Part shown: piece after piece, positions 1 through 9,251 of the stretch | Layout of the letters: each line of letters begins with the position of its first letter | Position numbering within the stretch: position 1 is the stretch's first letter | NCBI GenBank assembly: GCA_964615375.1 | Contig: CAZTOW010000031.1 | Coordinates: forward strand, 53,270 to 117,269 | From: CAZKWG01 sp964615375 | Lineage (GTDB): Bacteria > Myxococcota_A > UBA796 > CAZKWG01 | DNA: 64,000 bases | Direction: 5' to 3' | The notes under the pieces: generated by a model | Database searches by the model: none | Told to the model about the DNA's origin: nothing | The model's input: only the letters and a program-made list of their open reading frames with translations | Position numbers and translations under genes: made by a program

Positions 1-2
1 AC

Positions 3-794
3 GCGCTGGGGGCCGGGCTGCCCCTGGCCTTCGGCCAGCAGGATCGGCGGGCGGTCCTGGGGCCCATGCTGGGCGGGAGCGTGGCCGGGCAGGTCGTCGG
101 GGCGGTGATCGCGCCGCGCTACGATCTCAGCGAGGAGGACGTGCTCACCCTGGGCGTCCTGGAGAGCTGGACACTCTGGCAGTCCCTGGGCTGGAACCTC
201 TACAGCCGGGAGGTGGGCGTGGACAGCTCGCGGGCGCTGGGCCTGGGGCTCACGCTGGGCGGCGCGGGCACGGCGGCGGCCATCGGGCTCGCGCCGGTGA
301 TCGAGCTCAGCCCTCAGGAGAACGCGCTCCTGTTCACGGGCGCGGGCTGGGGCACCTGGACGGGCGGCTTCGGCGCGCTGCTGCTGGACGGCGAGCCCCA
401 GCAGATCGTGGGCGGCGCGCTGGTGCTCGGCGACCTGGGGATGCTGGGGGCGGCCACCACCGCGGCCTTCTGGGACCCGAGCTGGCTGGACGTCGGGCTG
501 ATCAACGGCGTGGGCGCGCTGGGCGGGGCGCTGGGCGGGCTCTCCGGGGTGATCTTCCTCTATGACCGGCAGGACCCGCGCGGCGTGGCGACCCTGAGCC
601 TCGTGGGCAGCACGCTGGGGCTGGGGGCGGGCGCGGTGCTGGCGGCCCGGAGCCCGGAGACGGAGTCAGCGCGCGCGCTGGTGCTGCCTGGCCGCCCACA
701 GCTCCCGGTGCGGCTCGCGCTCTCCGCCTCCCCCTGGTTGGACGAGGAGGGCCAGCAGGGCTGGAGCGTGCAGCTCTCCGGCTGGGAGCGCTGA
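3..794 (+). CDS. Glycine-rich hypothetical protein, 5' end cut off by the window
   Basis: The reading frame is open from the window edge to a TGA at 792-794, so the true start lies upstream; the first internal ATG is at 66. The visible protein is dominated by Gly, Ala and Leu with several hydrophobic stretches of about 18-20 residues, such as the LGLGLTLGGAGTAAAIGLAP segment. This suggests a multi-pass membrane protein or a glycine-zipper membrane region. The C-terminal 30 residues are polar and rich in Trp and Ser. I recognise no family and give no function. The stop codon is the first unit of a 13-bp tandem repeat that runs into the 3' end of the convergent methyltransferase gene. Confidence 0.6.
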   Translation, partial: ALGAGLPLAFGQQDRRAVLGPMLGGSVAGQVVGAVIAPRYDLSEEDVLTLGVLESWTLWQSLGWNLYSREVGVDSSRALGLGLTLGGAGTAAAIGLAPVIELSPQENALLFTGAGWGTWTGGFGALLLDGEPQQIVGGALVLGDLGMLGAATTAAFWDPSWLDVGLINGVGALGGALGGLSGVIFLYDRQDPRGVATLSLVGSTLGLGAGAVLAARSPETESARALVLPGRPQLPVRLALSASPWLDEEGQQGWSVQLSGWER

Positions 795-855
795 CAGGTG
801 CGCTAGACAGGTGTGCTAGACAGGTGTGCTAGACAGCGTTGCTAGACCAGCGTGA
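792..855. repeat. 13-bp tandem repeat anchored on a stop codon
   Basis: Five near-identical units (one of 12 bp at 792-803, then 13 bp each at 804, 817, 830 and 843) with the core TAGACAGGTGTGC. The array begins exactly at the TGA stop of the upstream plus-strand gene, and every later unit begins with TAG. Because CTAG is palindromic, the same units supply TAG on the minus strand, and the convergent methyltransferase uses one of these as its stop (842-844). A period of 13 places the stops in all three frames in turn. Confidence 0.85.
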
Positions 856-1855
856 TCGGGTCCACCGCGGGGAAGGTGGCCCAGTACAGGCCCTGCTCGT
901 CGGTCTCCGGCGCCTCGCCGCCCGCCTCCAGCATCCAGCCCAGCACCTCCTCGCGCCGGTTCTGGGAGCGGTGGTCCATCGCCACGTCCTCCTGGAAGAC
1001 GAAGACGAAGCTGCGCCACTGCTCGACCAGGCTGAGCTTGCGCATCGCCACGTAGGGGCGGTCCTTGAGGCGGCCCTCCAGCTCGCGCCGGCCCATCCTC
1101 AGCAGGATGGGGAAGATCAGGGTCACCATGATCTGGACCAGGCGCAGCCGGGCGGTGTGGCTGAGCAGGTGGCCGCGGCCGAAGAAGAAGATGTCGCGCA
1201 CCATGTAGAAGCGGCCGTACCAGCTGTTCTCGCTGGCGTGGGGGTAGACCCACAGGGCCATCTGGCCGCGCGGGGCCAGGGTGCGGCGCAGGACGTTGAA
1301 GGCGGCCTTGGCGTCGGGCGTGAGGTTGACGACGTTGTAGGCCCACAGCCGGGAGATGGCCCCCCAGCGGATGGGGGGGCGGTTGATGTCGGCCTGGATG
1401 ACGTGCAGGTTCTTCACGTCGCGCATGGCCACCGCCAGCATCTGGACGCTGTCGGCGATGTCCATGGCCAGCACGTTGATCTCGGGCCAGGCGCGGGCCA
1501 CGGCCGCCGCCTTCTCGCCCGAGCCGCAGCCGGCGTCCAGGGCCCAGCTCCCCGGCGGGGGCGTGGAGAAGGCGGTGTCGAAGAGCCAGTTCATCAGCAC
1601 GACCGGGTCATGCCCGTAGAGCTGCCCGTCGCGCTCGAAGCCGCCCAGCACGCGGTCGTACCACTGGGCCGTGAAGACCTCACGCGCCCGGGAGTGCTCC
1701 TCCACGAAGTTGGGCACGCCCTCCACCACCGGCCAGGTCCGCGCGCAGCCGGTGCACGAGAGGTGGCCGTGCTCCAACGGATCCACGTCGCTGTCCGGGA
1801 TCAGCGACCCTTGACAGTGCGGGCAGGCGAGGATGTCGAGGAGCACCCGGCGCAT
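842..1855 (-). CDS. Class I SAM-dependent methyltransferase with N-terminal zinc-ribbon (Trm112-like) module
   Basis: The 337-residue protein opens with a small zinc-ribbon-like module: a CPHC pair near residues 11-14 and a CTGC pair near 35-38, followed by WPVVEGVPNFV, the pattern seen in Trm112/YcaR-like heads of methyltransferases. A Rossmann SAM-binding core follows, with glycine loop ALDAGCGSGEKAAA near residues 105-118 and an acidic end-of-beta2 motif VLAMDIAD. The C-terminal third is basic, with one hydrophobic helix (VQIMVTLIFPILL). The substrate cannot be told. It lies 60 bp downstream of the GAF-HD gene on the same strand and may be the last gene of that set. Its stop codon lies in the 13-bp repeat. 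Confidence 0.75.
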   Translation of the reverse strand: MRRVLLDILACPHCQGSLIPDSDVDPLEHGHLSCTGCARTWPVVEGVPNFVEEHSRAREVFTAQWYDRVLGGFERDGQLYGHDPVVLMNWLFDTAFSTPPPGSWALDAGCGSGEKAAAVARAWPEINVLAMDIADSVQMLAVAMRDVKNLHVIQADINRPPIRWGAISRLWAYNVVNLTPDAKAAFNVLRRTLAPRGQMALWVYPHASENSWYGRFYMVRDIFFFGRGHLLSHTARLRLVQIMVTLIFPILLRMGRRELEGRLKDRPYVAMRKLSLVEQWRSFVFVFQEDVAMDHRSQNRREEVLGWMLEAGGEAPETDEQGLYWATFPAVDPITLV

Positions 1856-1915
1856 AATCTTTCATCATACCACGTCTGGGACCCCGGGCGAGCCCCAGGG
1901 CGCCGTCCAGGGCGA

Positions 1916-4573
1916 TCACCCCGCCCGCGTGCGCCGCTCGAGCTCCTGCTGGACCCGCTCGAGATCCTCCTCCAAGGCCCGGAAGGAGCGGCGGATGTCC
2001 TCGCTGTGCAGGACGTGGTTGCGCGCCTCGATGACCACGCGCTCCAGGCCCTCGGCCTCGTCGGTGGAGAAGCGGCCGACGTCGAAGAGCCAGCGTTCGA
2101 GGCTCACCCGGCTCGGGTGGCGGGAGTGGACGGCCAGCTGCCCCAGCAGGCGACGGGTGTTCAGCCCGGCCGCGCGCAGGCGGGTGGGGATGGCGCTGGC
2201 CACGGTGACGCTGGCTCCCCAGCCGTGCCGCGAGCGGTCGACGCGCCCGAGGTTCTGGGCCATGGTCAGCCAGATGAAGTGCGGCGCCATCTCCAGGTTC
2301 TCGGGCAGGTGCAACCGCAGGTTGATGTGCGGCCAGCCGTGGCGGACGTCGTGGGCGCTGAGCCGGAGGGTAGCCTCCACGCCGCCGTTGGCGCTCCGAT
2401 GGACGGAGAGGCCGGGGATCTCCACGGTGCGGGCGCGGGAGCGCCGCGGGCGCAGGTCGGAGGCCATGGCGACCATGGAGCGGCCGGGGACCTGGCTCGA
2501 GGGGCCGGGGCGCACGAAGGGCTCCCACTCGAAGAGCTCGTCGCAGAGGAGCAGCAGGGAGGCGACCGGGTCGCGCTCGACGTCCACGGTGAGCGTGGGG
2601 AGGCTGTGCAGCAGCACGGCGCGCAGGGCCTCGCGCACCACCTCGCCCAGGCCCGAGGGCAGGGCGCGGCTGACGCGGTGCAGGTACCAGGCGCCCAGCA
2701 GGGCGTGGTCGGGGGCGCCGGAGCTGCGCTGATCGTCCAGCCAGGCGGCGAGCCCGGGGTCGGCGCGGGTGTCCAGGTAGTCGGCGCTGCGCAGGTCCTC
2801 CACGCAGCGCTCCACCAGCGCGGCGCCCGCGGCGCGAAACGCGCTCTCCACGTCGCCCAGGCAGCTCTCCAGCCGGGCGTCCCCGCGGCAGAGGGCGGGG
2901 GTGGGCCGGGCGTAGCGGGGGAAGAGGAGCATCCCGGTGTCGTGGAAGAGCAGGGCCAGGCTCAGCGCCTGGTGGAGCTCCAGCGTGGTCTGGGCCCCGG
3001 GGCGCCAGCCGGAGCGGCTGGCCAGGACCTCGCCCATGGACCAGCCGTCGATGATGCGCTCCTCGTCCGAGAGATCGGGGCCAGCCTCCACCTTGAGCGA
3101 GGCGAAGAAGTGCCCGGCGATGTAGACCTCCAGGATGTGCTGGAGGTGGCCGGCGGCGAAGTGGTAGCCGTCGGGGCCGGAGGGCTCGCCGATCTCGCGG
3201 AGGTGGGTGCGCAGGTCCGCCTCGCGGGGGAGCCCGACCACCCGGAGCGCGTGCTGCTCGACCAGCGTGCGCAGGGCCTCGGCGAAGGCGACGGGCTGGA
3301 AGCGGTAGTCCTCGCGGGCGCCGTAGACCATGTAGCGCACGCTCTCGCGGAGCACATAGGAGAGATCACGCCGGAAGCGCCACTTTTCGTCGTCCAGCAG
3401 CCCGTCCTGCCACCAGCTCTCCCCGCGCTGGCTCTGGTCCAGCAGGACCTGGCAGAACCACAGCCGCGCCCAGTTGCGCACGAAGCTGGCCTCGCCGTGG
3501 TTGGCGATGGAGCGCTGGACCAGCAGGGCGGACAGGGCGGGGAGCGTGCTCTGGCTGGCCTCCTCGTAGCGGGCGTCGTCCTCGGGGCGGGCGGGGCGGC
3601 GGTGGTCGGCGACCCGGCGGGCGAGCTCGTGCATGCCCGTCCAGGTGACGAGGAGCTGCAGCGCGGGCTCGACGAGGCCGGCGCTGCCCTGGGGGGCGGC
3701 CTCTCCGGCGGGGAGCAGGGCGCGCAGGATGCCGGCGAGGGCGGCGAGCTCGGCCGGGCGGCCCACGCGCTCGTCGCTGGCGCGGGCGGCGAGCTCGGTC
3801 AGCCTCCCGCAGAAGTCCAGCAGCAGGGCCTCGCCCGAGGCGCCGTCCAGCCCGCGGCCCTGGGTGCCCACGCCCAGCAGGGCCTGGGTGGCCCACACGG
3901 CGAGGTCCTGGGCCAGCCCCACGCGCCGGGCCTCCAGCGGGTCCGGGCTGGTCAGCAGCTCGGAGAAGACGCGGGTCGCGGCCTCCAGATCGCGGGCGAA
4001 GGTGCGCTCGCTCCCGGACACGATGGCGTCGGCGCGCCGGGCGAGCTGGGCGAAGGCGGCGTCGCGCTGGGTGGCCTTGAGCGCCATCAGCGAGCGGACG
4101 GCAGTGAAGAACTCCTGCAGGCCCTGGCTGTACTGGGCGAACCAGTTGAGCAGGTCGCGGGAGAGCGGGGCGCGCGGCCCCTCCAGCACGATCCAAAGGC
4201 GGGCGGGGTCCTGGCCGGCGGTCAGCAGCATGCCGAAGGCGGCGGCGTCCTCGGCCGTGAGGTTGACCGTGACCCGCGGGTGCTGGCGGGCGGTGGCCAG
4301 CGGGTCTGCGAGGTCCAGGATCTCGTGGACGCGGGCCGGGTCGCGCAGCGTGCTGGCGCCGCTGCGCAGGTCGGCGCAGCTCGCGGCGATGGTCTCCTGG
4401 CGGGTCTGCCAGACGACATGAAGCGGAGCGCAGAGGAAGAGCTTTCGCAGCGCCTCGGCCACCGCGCCCTCCAGCGGGCGGTCCGGGTGCGTGGCGGCGG
4501 CGAGCATATACGTGATCGCGTCGCGGAACTTCGCTTCGTACAAGCGGATGGAATTGGGATCGGCTCCGCTCAC
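1916..4573 (-). CDS. Large signalling protein with GAF-like N-terminus and HD phosphohydrolase domain
   Basis: The 885-residue protein is probably the output component of the two-component set encoded just upstream. Its start overlaps the response-regulator stop by four bases (ATGA). The first 150 residues look like a GAF fold (LFLCAPLHVVWQTRQ, later RLWIVLEGP). The middle is helical. In the second half an HD-superfamily series is visible in order: GYHFAAGHLQHIL, the HD pair in ALLFHDTGMLLFP, DHALLGAWYL, AVLLHSLP and a closing Asp in LLLLCDELFEW. These are the metal ligands expected of a nucleotide phosphohydrolase or cyclic-di-nucleotide phosphodiesterase, but it is not a recognisable HD-GYP. 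The C-terminus is a coiled coil (residues about 855-880). The substrate is unknown. Confidence 0.6.
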   Translation of the reverse strand: MSGADPNSIRLYEAKFRDAITYMLAAATHPDRPLEGAVAEALRKLFLCAPLHVVWQTRQETIAASCADLRSGASTLRDPARVHEILDLADPLATARQHPRVTVNLTAEDAAAFGMLLTAGQDPARLWIVLEGPRAPLSRDLLNWFAQYSQGLQEFFTAVRSLMALKATQRDAAFAQLARRADAIVSGSERTFARDLEAATRVFSELLTSPDPLEARRVGLAQDLAVWATQALLGVGTQGRGLDGASGEALLLDFCGRLTELAARASDERVGRPAELAALAGILRALLPAGEAAPQGSAGLVEPALQLLVTWTGMHELARRVADHRRPARPEDDARYEEASQSTLPALSALLVQRSIANHGEASFVRNWARLWFCQVLLDQSQRGESWWQDGLLDDEKWRFRRDLSYVLRESVRYMVYGAREDYRFQPVAFAEALRTLVEQHALRVVGLPREADLRTHLREIGEPSGPDGYHFAAGHLQHILEVYIAGHFFASLKVEAGPDLSDEERIIDGWSMGEVLASRSGWRPGAQTTLELHQALSLALLFHDTGMLLFPRYARPTPALCRGDARLESCLGDVESAFRAAGAALVERCVEDLRSADYLDTRADPGLAAWLDDQRSSGAPDHALLGAWYLHRVSRALPSGLGEVVREALRAVLLHSLPTLTVDVERDPVASLLLLCDELFEWEPFVRPGPSSQVPGRSMVAMASDLRPRRSRARTVEIPGLSVHRSANGGVEATLRLSAHDVRHGWPHINLRLHLPENLEMAPHFIWLTMAQNLGRVDRSRHGWGASVTVASAIPTRLRAAGLNTRRLLGQLAVHSRHPSRVSLERWLFDVGRFSTDEAEGLERVVIEARNHVLHSEDIRRSFRALEEDLERVQQELERRTRAG

Positions 4574-5058
4574 CGGGCCTCCCCGCCTCTCCTCGTCACG
4601 CCCTGCAAGAACCGGAGCAGGTGATCGACGTCGATGGGCTTGGGCACCATCGGGAGCTGGCGGTCGCGCGGGCTCGCCTCGCGCATGGCGTCCTCGACGT
4701 TCTGGTCGTGGAAGGCCGACACGATCACCGTGGGGATGTCCTGGTTCCCCGGGTCCGGGCGGAGCACGCTCAGCACCCCGCTGGGGTCCAGCGAGACCGC
4801 TGGGGGCGGCGCGGCGCCGCGGAGCCAGCGCAGGAGCAGGCAGCCGTTCCAGATGGGGTCGCCCGCCTTCAGCGACTCGTTGGGCAGCATCTGGTCCAGG
4901 ATGAGCGCGTCGAAGTGCTCGCCGGCCAGCTTGCGCGCGGCGGTGCCCACGTCGGGGGCCCAGGTCACCTGGAAGCCCTCCTCCTCCAGCACGAAGGACT
5001 CGTAGGCCATGCGCTCAGGAGGATCGTCGTCGGTCCACAGGACTCGGAGCGCGCTCAT
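4570..5058 (-). CDS. Response regulator, single receiver domain
   Basis: The 162-residue protein is a stand-alone receiver. The acidic pocket TDDDP lies at residues 9-13, the phospho-acceptor is Asp55 in LILDQML, the switch Ser is in TVIVSAFHD (about 114) and the conserved Lys is in VPKPID (about 140). An insertion of roughly 25 residues with PPPAVSLDPSGV lies between the phospho-site and the switch strand, so it is longer than a typical CheY-like domain. There is no DNA-binding output domain. The start is ATG 5058, overlapping the histidine kinase stop by one base; its own stop overlaps the start of the GAF-HD gene, so the four proteins are probably made together. Confidence 0.85.
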   Translation of the reverse strand: MSALRVLWTDDDPPERMAYESFVLEEEGFQVTWAPDVGTAARKLAGEHFDALILDQMLPNESLKAGDPIWNGCLLLRWLRGAAPPPAVSLDPSGVLSVLRPDPGNQDIPTVIVSAFHDQNVEDAMREASPRDRQLPMVPKPIDVDHLLRFLQGVTRRGGEAR

Positions 5059-8000
5059 CACCGCCTCCTGCTCTGCCAGTGGTGGGGGAGCCTCATGAGG
5101 AAGCGTACCCGGAAGGGCTCGCGCCCGGAACCCTGCCCGTCGGTCGTGGCGCCGAGGGTCTCGCAGGTGTGCGAGAGGCTGCCCTTGTGGGCGTCCATGA
5201 CCGCCCGCGCCATGGGCAGGCCCAGGCCCTGCCCGGGGATGGGGCGGAGCGGGTCCTTCCAGTCGATGCGCTTGCCGATCCCATAGATCTCGTCCTTGAG
5301 GCGCTCGGGGATGGGGTGGCCGGTGTCCTCCACCCACAGGTTGACGAAGCGCTGGTCGGACTGTACGCCGACCACGATCTCACGGTTGAAGAAGGAGTAT
5401 TTCTGCGCGTTGTCCAGCAGGTTGGAGAGCGCGAGATCGATGGCGTCGGCGTCGAAGGGGAACTCCAGTCCGCCCTTCTCGCGCCAGTCCAGGCGCATGG
5501 AGATGCCGCGCTCGCTCTTGAGGAAGCTCCGGTAACGCTCCATGCAGCGCTCGACCACGGGGCGGAGCGGCTGGACCTTCGGACGGATCTCGATGTTGCC
5601 GCCCATGTAGAGGCGCTGGTTCTCGCGCCACAGCCGGATGTTCTCGGCCTCCTTCTCCACCTGGACCTTGAGCTTCTCCACGCGCTCGTCCTGCGCGCCC
5701 CGATCGGCGAGCCGGGCCAGCATGCGCGCCGTGCTGGTGAGGCCCTGGGCGGGGCCGAGGAAGGCGTGGCGGAAGAGGCCGGCGCGCAGCACCCACTCCT
5801 GGCGCAGGCGCTCGCCGTTCAGGAGGAGCGAGACCTCGCGGGCGGCCTCCAGCAACGGGCCGCGCGCCTCGGGGGGGAAGCTGTCGGCGTGCAGCAGGTA
5901 GAGGTGGCCCTCGAAGCGCGGCTCGCCGGGGAGGACGAGCGGCTCGGCCAGCCCGCCAAAGGGGAGGGCGGCGCGGCCAGTGGCGGCGTCGGCGGTGGCG
6001 GGGGCGTTGGCCCGGAAGGCGAAGGCCCGGCGGGCGCCCTCGCGCGAGAGCTCGTCGAGGCGGGTGATCTGCTCGGGGCTCAGGCCCTCGGAGCCGGCGG
6101 CGGCCAGCGGCCCGTAGTGGGCGCGGGCCACGAAGGCCACACGGGCGTCGCGGCGCAGGTAGCGGGAGACCCAGAGCTCCAGCGAGCGCACCAGCCCGCT
6201 CAGCAGGCCCTCGCCCTCCAGCCCGGCGAGTCGGTTCACCTCGTTGTTGAGCTCCTCGATCATCACGCGGCGCAGGACCTTGTGGATCTCCCAGCCCGCG
6301 CGGGCGGCGACGGCCTCGCCCAGCTCCTCGGCCGGCGGCCCCAGGAAGGGGCCCTGATCCGAGCTCATGACCTTGATGAGGCCCACGACCCGGCGCTCGT
6401 GCAGCACGGGGAGGGCCAGCCAGGAGCGCGTCTTCTTCCAGCCGAGCGCGCGCTGGAGCTGGGTGAGCGCCTCCTTGTCCATGCGGCGCTGCCGGGGATC
6501 GCGCGGGTCGGTCGCGTCCAGCACGCGCACGGTCTGCCCATCGTCCACGCAGAGCGCCGTCAGCGAGCCGGGGACCACCCGGAAGCGCTCCAGGTTCTCC
6601 AGGGGCGGGGCCGAGGCCACCGCCACCGTGTCCGCGCCCTCTCCCGCGTAGGCCAGCACGGCGGTCGCGCCGGTGGCCTCCTGCAGCAGGCGCGCGGCCT
6701 GGGCCAGCACCTGCTGGGGGCTGGCCGAGCCGTCGGAGGGGCCGCCCAGCTGCTCCACCGTGCGCGAGACCAGCGCCCGGACCTGATCCTGGACCAGGGC
6801 CCCGGCGTACTGCAGGAAGGAGCGCGCGGTGTGCTCGGAGAGATCCTGCCCGAAGGGCGCGTAGGGGCGCGTGTCGGCGGGCCGGTCCAGGAAGACGACC
6901 GCGGCCTGCGGCCACTCCCCGGTCCCGCGCGGCAGCAGCATGAGGTCGCGCACCAGGAAGGTGCCCAGCCCGGCGCGCTCCAGCATGCCGGGGGCGACCT
7001 CGGAGATCTGGCGCTCCCAGTCCCAGGGATCCGTCCAGCAGTCCAGGTGAAGGCCGCGCAGGGCGGCCTCCAGCCCGGGGCGGTGGCTGGCCTCGGCCGA
7101 CCAGGCGCCGCCGAAGAAGAGGTGGCCGGGGCGGCTGGGGTCGTGGTGGAGGAGCACGGCGTGGGGGGCGCTGGCCAGCGTGCCCACCTCGGTCAGCAGC
7201 ACGCTGGCGGCGTCGAGCAGGCTGGTGGTGGTGGTCAGCGCGCGGGTCAGCGTGGAGATGGCGCGCAGCTCGGCCTGGGCGCTCTCGATCTGCAGCACGC
7301 GCCTGCAGGCGCTGGCGACGTGGGGCGCGAAGTGCAACAGGGAGTTGGTGTCGAGGTCGGCGTCGTAGGGGTGGTCGGAGGTGCGCCAGACCTCCAGCAC
7401 GCCGGCCACGCGGTCCAGGCTGTGCAGCGGGACCAGCAGGCGGGTGCGCTCGCCCTTGCCCCGGGTGGCCATGGCGTCGGCGGAGCGCCGCGCGCGGGCC
7501 AGCAGGCTCACCGGGCCGTGGCGCCCGGACACGCCGCGCTCGGGGTCCTGGCCGGTGCGGCCGGAGGGCTGGGCGTCGGCGATGGCCAGCCAGTCGTCGT
7601 GCCGCAGCACCCAGTCCAGGAGCCCCCGGTCGTCCCGGATGGGCCCGTAGTCGATGTCGCTCTCGCTCGTGGCCGTGTGGGAGAGCAGGCTCACCCGCGC
7701 GCCCTCCGCCGTGTGGCGCACCACGAAGACCCGGCAGCCGTCCGAGCTCATGCGGTCGCGCACGAGCTGGGTCATCTCCAGGAGCACGACGGCGGGCTCC
7801 TGGTCGCTCGCCACCTTGCGCGAGAGGCGCACCACGCCGCCGCTGTCCGCCGCCCGGCGGATCATGCGGATGCCCAGTTCGAGATCGGAGGCCATGCCGC
7901 GCAGGTCGCCCCGGGCCATCGCCGCCCCGACGCGGGTGCGGAAGATCCCCACCAGCGAGCCCATGCGCGGCTGGCCGGAGCCCAGCGGCAGGACCAGCGC

Positions 8001-9251
8001 CCAGCGCCCGCGGGCGTCGGAGACCGGCACGGGCTCCTCGGGGGTGCCCTGGGCCAGGGCCTCGTCGCTCACCGGCGGTCGCAGCACCGAGGCGGAGGCG
8101 CCCAGCGAGACCCAGGGGGGATCGCTGCGGGTGCTGGGGGTGGCGCGCACCCAGATCTCCTGGAGCTGGGGGCAGGCGGCGTGGGCCCGCATCACGCGGC
8201 GCACGAACTCGCGGACCTCGGCGTCCAGGCTGCGCGGGATCTGCCCGTGGCCCCAGGAGCCAGAGGGGAGGCCGGGCATGGTGACGTCGCGGTCGGCGCC
8301 GGCCGGGTAGAGGCGGGGGAGGGCGGCCAGGGCCGCGGTGCTGGCGACGTGGGCCCGGGAGAGGCGCTGGCGCTCGGCGAGGCGCAGCAGGGTCGCGCTG
8401 GCCACGGCGGTGAGCACGTCGAGGATGCGCATCTCGCCCGCGGTGGGCAGGAAGGGCTCCACCCAGAAGAAGTCCAGGGTGGCGCAGAGGGGGGCCTCAG
8501 CCTCGGGGAGCCCGTCGCTGGCGGCGCGGACCGGCGCGCTCACGGCGGCGCCGTAGTAGGCGTAGCCGCTCTGGAGCTGGCTCACCCGCGACCACGCGAC
8601 GTCGGAGACGACGATGATCTCCTGGCTCTGGATGGCGAGCTCGGGCAGGCCGCCGGGGGGCTCGCGCGCCTCCGAGCCCATGTGCCAGGGCGAGGGCACC
8701 ACCCCGTTCTCCCCGTCCTCCAGGATCAGGCGCCCGCCCTCGGGAGGGAAGATGGAGGCCAGCGCGCGGTCGGCGTGCAGCAAGCGCCCGCCCACCTCGG
8801 CCACGCGCTTGAGCACGGCCAGCGGGTTGTCGTCCACGCTCTCGGAGAGCGTGCGGAGGGCGCCGAGGATGGCCAGCGGGTGCTCGCGCCGGGCGCGGGC
8901 CACGGTCTCCACCAGGATGGGCAGCAGCCAGCCGGGGACGGGATCGCGCAGGAAGGTCAGGCCGCCCGCGCGCCGGATCTGCGGGCCGATGTTGGCCGGG
9001 GGGTTGGGGCCGACCAGCACGGTGTTGCGCCGGATGGTCTCGGCGGGCATGCGCTCGAGGGCCTGGAAGCCGCTCTCCCAGTCGTCTCCCACCCACAGCA
9101 CGCCCAGCGCGTCGGCGCGGCCGGGCTCCGCCGAGAGCGCCTCCAGGGCGACCACCGCGCACTCGAAGGCCGCCTCGGCGAAGGCCTTGACCAGCCGCGG
9201 CGGGACCTCCTGCCCCGTCAGCGCGGAGAAGAGCGCCAACGGGTAGTCCAT
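5058..9251 (-). CDS. Multi-GAF sensor histidine kinase (1397 aa)
   Basis: A very long soluble-looking kinase. The first 130 residues resemble a degenerate receiver (VLWVGDDWESG, then a NTVLVGPNPP strand). Several GAF-type sensory modules follow; sequences such as GERTRLLVPLHSLDRVAGVL and WLALPVLHERRVVGLIKVM are their typical strands. A divergent DHp helix carries a candidate phospho-His at about 1162 in LFRHAFLGPAQGL. The HATPase domain has N box LSNLLDNAQKYS (about 1275-1286), G1 VEDTGHPIP and G2 GQGLGLPMARAV. No transmembrane segments are seen, so the signal is probably cytoplasmic. It lies between the KAP NTPase and its cognate regulator with one-base overlaps. Confidence 0.8.
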   Translation of the reverse strand: MDYPLALFSALTGQEVPPRLVKAFAEAAFECAVVALEALSAEPGRADALGVLWVGDDWESGFQALERMPAETIRRNTVLVGPNPPANIGPQIRRAGGLTFLRDPVPGWLLPILVETVARARREHPLAILGALRTLSESVDDNPLAVLKRVAEVGGRLLHADRALASIFPPEGGRLILEDGENGVVPSPWHMGSEAREPPGGLPELAIQSQEIIVVSDVAWSRVSQLQSGYAYYGAAVSAPVRAASDGLPEAEAPLCATLDFFWVEPFLPTAGEMRILDVLTAVASATLLRLAERQRLSRAHVASTAALAALPRLYPAGADRDVTMPGLPSGSWGHGQIPRSLDAEVREFVRRVMRAHAACPQLQEIWVRATPSTRSDPPWVSLGASASVLRPPVSDEALAQGTPEEPVPVSDARGRWALVLPLGSGQPRMGSLVGIFRTRVGAAMARGDLRGMASDLELGIRMIRRAADSGGVVRLSRKVASDQEPAVVLLEMTQLVRDRMSSDGCRVFVVRHTAEGARVSLLSHTATSESDIDYGPIRDDRGLLDWVLRHDDWLAIADAQPSGRTGQDPERGVSGRHGPVSLLARARRSADAMATRGKGERTRLLVPLHSLDRVAGVLEVWRTSDHPYDADLDTNSLLHFAPHVASACRRVLQIESAQAELRAISTLTRALTTTTSLLDAASVLLTEVGTLASAPHAVLLHHDPSRPGHLFFGGAWSAEASHRPGLEAALRGLHLDCWTDPWDWERQISEVAPGMLERAGLGTFLVRDLMLLPRGTGEWPQAAVVFLDRPADTRPYAPFGQDLSEHTARSFLQYAGALVQDQVRALVSRTVEQLGGPSDGSASPQQVLAQAARLLQEATGATAVLAYAGEGADTVAVASAPPLENLERFRVVPGSLTALCVDDGQTVRVLDATDPRDPRQRRMDKEALTQLQRALGWKKTRSWLALPVLHERRVVGLIKVMSSDQGPFLGPPAEELGEAVAARAGWEIHKVLRRVMIEELNNEVNRLAGLEGEGLLSGLVRSLELWVSRYLRRDARVAFVARAHYGPLAAAGSEGLSPEQITRLDELSREGARRAFAFRANAPATADAATGRAALPFGGLAEPLVLPGEPRFEGHLYLLHADSFPPEARGPLLEAAREVSLLLNGERLRQEWVLRAGLFRHAFLGPAQGLTSTARMLARLADRGAQDERVEKLKVQVEKEAENIRLWRENQRLYMGGNIEIRPKVQPLRPVVERCMERYRSFLKSERGISMRLDWREKGGLEFPFDADAIDLALSNLLDNAQKYSFFNREIVVGVQSDQRFVNLWVEDTGHPIPERLKDEIYGIGKRIDWKDPLRPIPGQGLGLPMARAVMDAHKGSLSHTCETLGATTDGQGSGREPFRVRFLMRLPHHWQSRRR